Origin: Methanothrix sp.
GTDB taxonomy: Archaea > Halobacteriota > Methanosarcinia > Methanotrichales > Methanotrichaceae
Length of the DNA stretch: 7,274 bases
Reading direction: 5' to 3'
Assembly (NCBI GenBank): GCA_011391755.1
Contig: JAABPZ010000070.1
Coordinates: forward strand, 1 to 7,274
Shown piece after piece: positions 5,674 to 7,274 of this stretch (position 1 is the stretch's first letter; each line of letters opens with the position of its first letter). The notes beneath the pieces were generated by a model, which had not been told where the DNA came from, did not search any database, and saw only the letters and a program-made list of their open reading frames with translations. The position numbers and the translations under genes were made by a program.

Positions 5674-6012
5674 CTACAGTGCCTTGCCGTCCGTCTCGCC
5701 GGTCCTGATCCGGATGGTCTTCTCCACAGGCAGGACGAATATCTTGCCGTCGCCGATGCTCCCGGTATGTGCTGCTTTTCTTATCAGCTCAACAGCCTCG
5801 TCTTCTTTTTCATCCGGGACAACAATCTCCACCTTTACCTTGGGGAGCATGTCCACTTTGTATTCTTCACCACGCCACATCTGTGTTATGCCCTTCTGCC
5901 TGCCTCTGCCTTTTACCTCAATCGTGGTCAGGCTTGCATAGCCTGCTTTATCAAGGGCATTTTTTACGTCTTCTACCTTAGATGGTCTAATTATCGCCTG
6001 TATCATTTTCAT
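5674..6012 (-). CDS. glnK: PII nitrogen regulatory protein GlnK
   Basis: GlnK is a small trimeric signal protein that binds ATP, ADP and 2-oxoglutarate and, in the known systems, plugs the AmtB ammonium channel when nitrogen is plentiful. The 112-residue length and motif positions match classical PII without gaps. Beta-1 is MKMIQAIIRP (1-10), the T-loop spans about 37-55 with GRGRQKG (35-41) and Tyr51, the B-loop is T83-G84...G87-D88-G89-K90, and R101 and R103 lie in the C-loop. The ATG overlaps the amtB stop (ATGA), and a GGTGA at 6021-6017, inside the amtB 3' end, serves as ribosome-binding site, so translation is probably coupled. Methionine 3 is a possible second start, but it has worse spacing. 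Position 46 is Trp where enteric PII has Tyr. Whether Tyr51 is modified in this organism cannot be told from sequence. Confidence 0.97.
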   Translation of the reverse strand: MKMIQAIIRPSKVEDVKNALDKAGYASLTTIEVKGRGRQKGITQMWRGEEYKVDMLPKVKVEIVVPDEKEDEAVELIRKAAHTGSIGDGKIFVLPVEKTIRIRTGETDGKAL

Positions 6013-7274
6013 GTTCTCACCATTTCAGAGTAATCTACTGGAAGGCCTTCACCGGTTTCTTGAGTCACAAACTCAGGATAGGCAGAACAGCCATGCTCGC
6101 CTATATCCAATCCCATCAGTTCTTCTTCTTTTGACACCCTAAGGCCGATGGTGCGATTTAGAATGGCAAACAGTATATAGCCCGTTCCAAATGCCCAAAC
6201 AGCGACAGTTGCCACGTCAATTATCTGAGCGATCATCTGGCCGGTATTGCCGACGATAAGGCCGCTTACTCCTCCATAGGTGCCGTCTGCGAATATTCCC
6301 ACTGCCAGCAGTCCCCAGAGGCCATTATAACCATGCACTGCCACAGCGCCCACTGGGTCGTCTACCTTGAGCACCCAGTCGTTGAACCTTATGCCGTACA
6401 TTACTACTAATCCCGATACCAATCCTATTACCACCGCCGCCCAGGTGGGGATGTAGGCACAGGACGCAGTAACTCCAACCAATCCTGCCAGAGCGCCGTT
6501 GCAGGTCAGGGCAATGTCCACCTTTTTCGTCTTCAGGAAGGTCCAGTAGCAGACCAGCACTGCGCCAGCAGATCCTGCCAGGAAGGTATTGACTGCTATC
6601 ACGGATATGCGAAGATCCGTGGCTGCCAGTGTCGATCCCGGGTTGAACCCGAACCATCCGAAGAAGAGCACAAATGTGCCCAGTACAATGTAGCCTACGT
6701 CGTGGCCGGGAATGGCATTAGGTGTACCGTCTTTGTTGAATTTGCCGATCCTCGGTCCGAGGTGAATTATGGCTGCCAGAGAGACAAGGCCGCCGATAGC
6801 ATGCACTACGCCGGAGCCGGCGAAGTCCCTTGCACCCACTCCAAAGGGCAGAGTCGCCAGCCAGCCGCCACCCCAAATCCAGTGGCCGTAAATGCTGTAG
6901 ATGATGGCGGTAACAATGCCGCTGTAAATGAGATAAGCCTGTAGCTTAAGTCTTTCTGCGCAGGCACCGGCGACTATGGTGGCGGCAGTTGCTGCGAAGA
7001 CGACCTGGAACATCCAGAACATCATAGTTGAGACGTCATAAGCATTTCCTGTTAGGAACCAACCACTCCATCCAATAATGCTGTTGCCGTCTTCCAGGCC
7101 TGCGTAGAGCTTGGAGCCTCCGAACATGAGAGCGAAGCCAACCGCCCAGTAAGCCAGAGCACCTATGGAGAAATCCATGTAGCTCTTGGCGAAGTAGTTG
7201 ACTGTATTTTTCACCCTCAGAGCTCCAGCACCTAGCAGGGCAAAGCCCATCTGCATGAAGAAGACCAGGAAGGC
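6009..7274 (-). CDS. amtB: Ammonium transporter AmtB (N-terminus beyond the window)
   Basis: This is the membrane channel for ammonium, a trimer of eleven-helix subunits in the family. The frame stays open to the window edge: before the methionine at 7256 it reads A-F-L-V-F-F, the usual first-helix sequence, so the real start and signal region lie outside and that methionine is internal. Counted from it, the key residues are present: the phenylalanine gate F83 and F87 in FQVVFA, W132 in GGGWL, D144 in DFAGSG, and the pore histidines H152 (GVVHAIGG) and H308 (VAVHGYNGLWG). The D-to-H spacing of eight residues matches E. coli AmtB. The cytoplasmic tail has the conserved GLDIGEHGCSAYPEF (382-396), needed for channel gating. 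The stop overlaps the glnK start by four bases. The promoter, and any nitrogen-repressor site, lies outside the window. Confidence 0.97.
   Translation of the reverse strand, partial: AFLVFFMQMGFALLGAGALRVKNTVNYFAKSYMDFSIGALAYWAVGFALMFGGSKLYAGLEDGNSIIGWSGWFLTGNAYDVSTMMFWMFQVVFAATAATIVAGACAERLKLQAYLIYSGIVTAIIYSIYGHWIWGGGWLATLPFGVGARDFAGSGVVHAIGGLVSLAAIIHLGPRIGKFNKDGTPNAIPGHDVGYIVLGTFVLFFGWFGFNPGSTLAATDLRISVIAVNTFLAGSAGAVLVCYWTFLKTKKVDIALTCNGALAGLVGVTASCAYIPTWAAVVIGLVSGLVVMYGIRFNDWVLKVDDPVGAVAVHGYNGLWGLLAVGIFADGTYGGVSGLIVGNTGQMIAQIIDVATVAVWAFGTGYILFAILNRTIGLRVSKEEELMGLDIGEHGCSAYPEFVTQETGEGLPVDYSEMVRT

Noticed and set aside
1..7274. CRISPR array, tRNA, rRNA or insertion sequence
   Set aside because: No regularly spaced direct repeats, cloverleaf-like or conserved RNA sequences, transposase motifs or terminal inverted repeats were found by eye.

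Overview
The window looks like a piece of a methanogenic archaeon's chromosome, most likely from the Methanothrix/Methanosaeta group. That placement is an inference. It rests on moderately GC-rich genes with AT-rich spacers, archaeal TATA-like boxes and oligo-T 3' ends, a LarB protein, an EndoQ-type PHP nuclease, an amtB-glnK pair and a secreted, glycosylation-prone protein of a style I associate with that genus. No rRNA, tRNA, CRISPR array, insertion sequence or phage gene is visible.

Layout. Bases 1-1896 (+ strand) hold the 3' part of a cbiQ/nikQ-type ECF transporter membrane gene and a complete cbiO/nikO-type ATPase gene, seven bases apart. The ATPase carries an extra domain of about 110 residues at its C-terminus. 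Convergent to these is larB (2004-2780, - strand), for the first enzyme of the nickel-pincer nucleotide cofactor pathway. Divergent from larB, across a 60-bp spacer, is a 496-codon + strand gene (2841-4331). Its first ~380 codons encode an EndoQ-like PHP-domain DNA-repair nuclease and its last ~100 encode a PII (GlnB/GlnK) signalling domain. This fusion is the most unusual thing in the window. Convergent to it lies a secreted protein gene of unknown function (4501-5436, - strand), which appears to use an ACG start codon behind a perfect Shine-Dalgarno sequence. The right end is an amtB-glnK operon on the - strand (5674-7274), with amtB running off the window edge.

How the parts fit. The left half concerns transition-metal supply and use: an ECF transporter for cobalt or nickel next to a nickel-cofactor enzyme. 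The right half concerns nitrogen sensing: an ammonium channel with its cognate PII protein. The middle gene links a PII sensor, which in this family reads ATP/ADP and 2-oxoglutarate, to an enzyme that in characterised relatives nicks DNA at deaminated bases. The fused PII domain and the free GlnK align without gaps over 81 residues, with about 42 identities by hand count. The fused copy keeps the nucleotide-binding B-loop and C-loop residues and the T-loop tyrosine, but has no recognisable first PII beta strand. Mixed oligomers or nucleotide control of a nuclease are therefore hypotheses, not conclusions.
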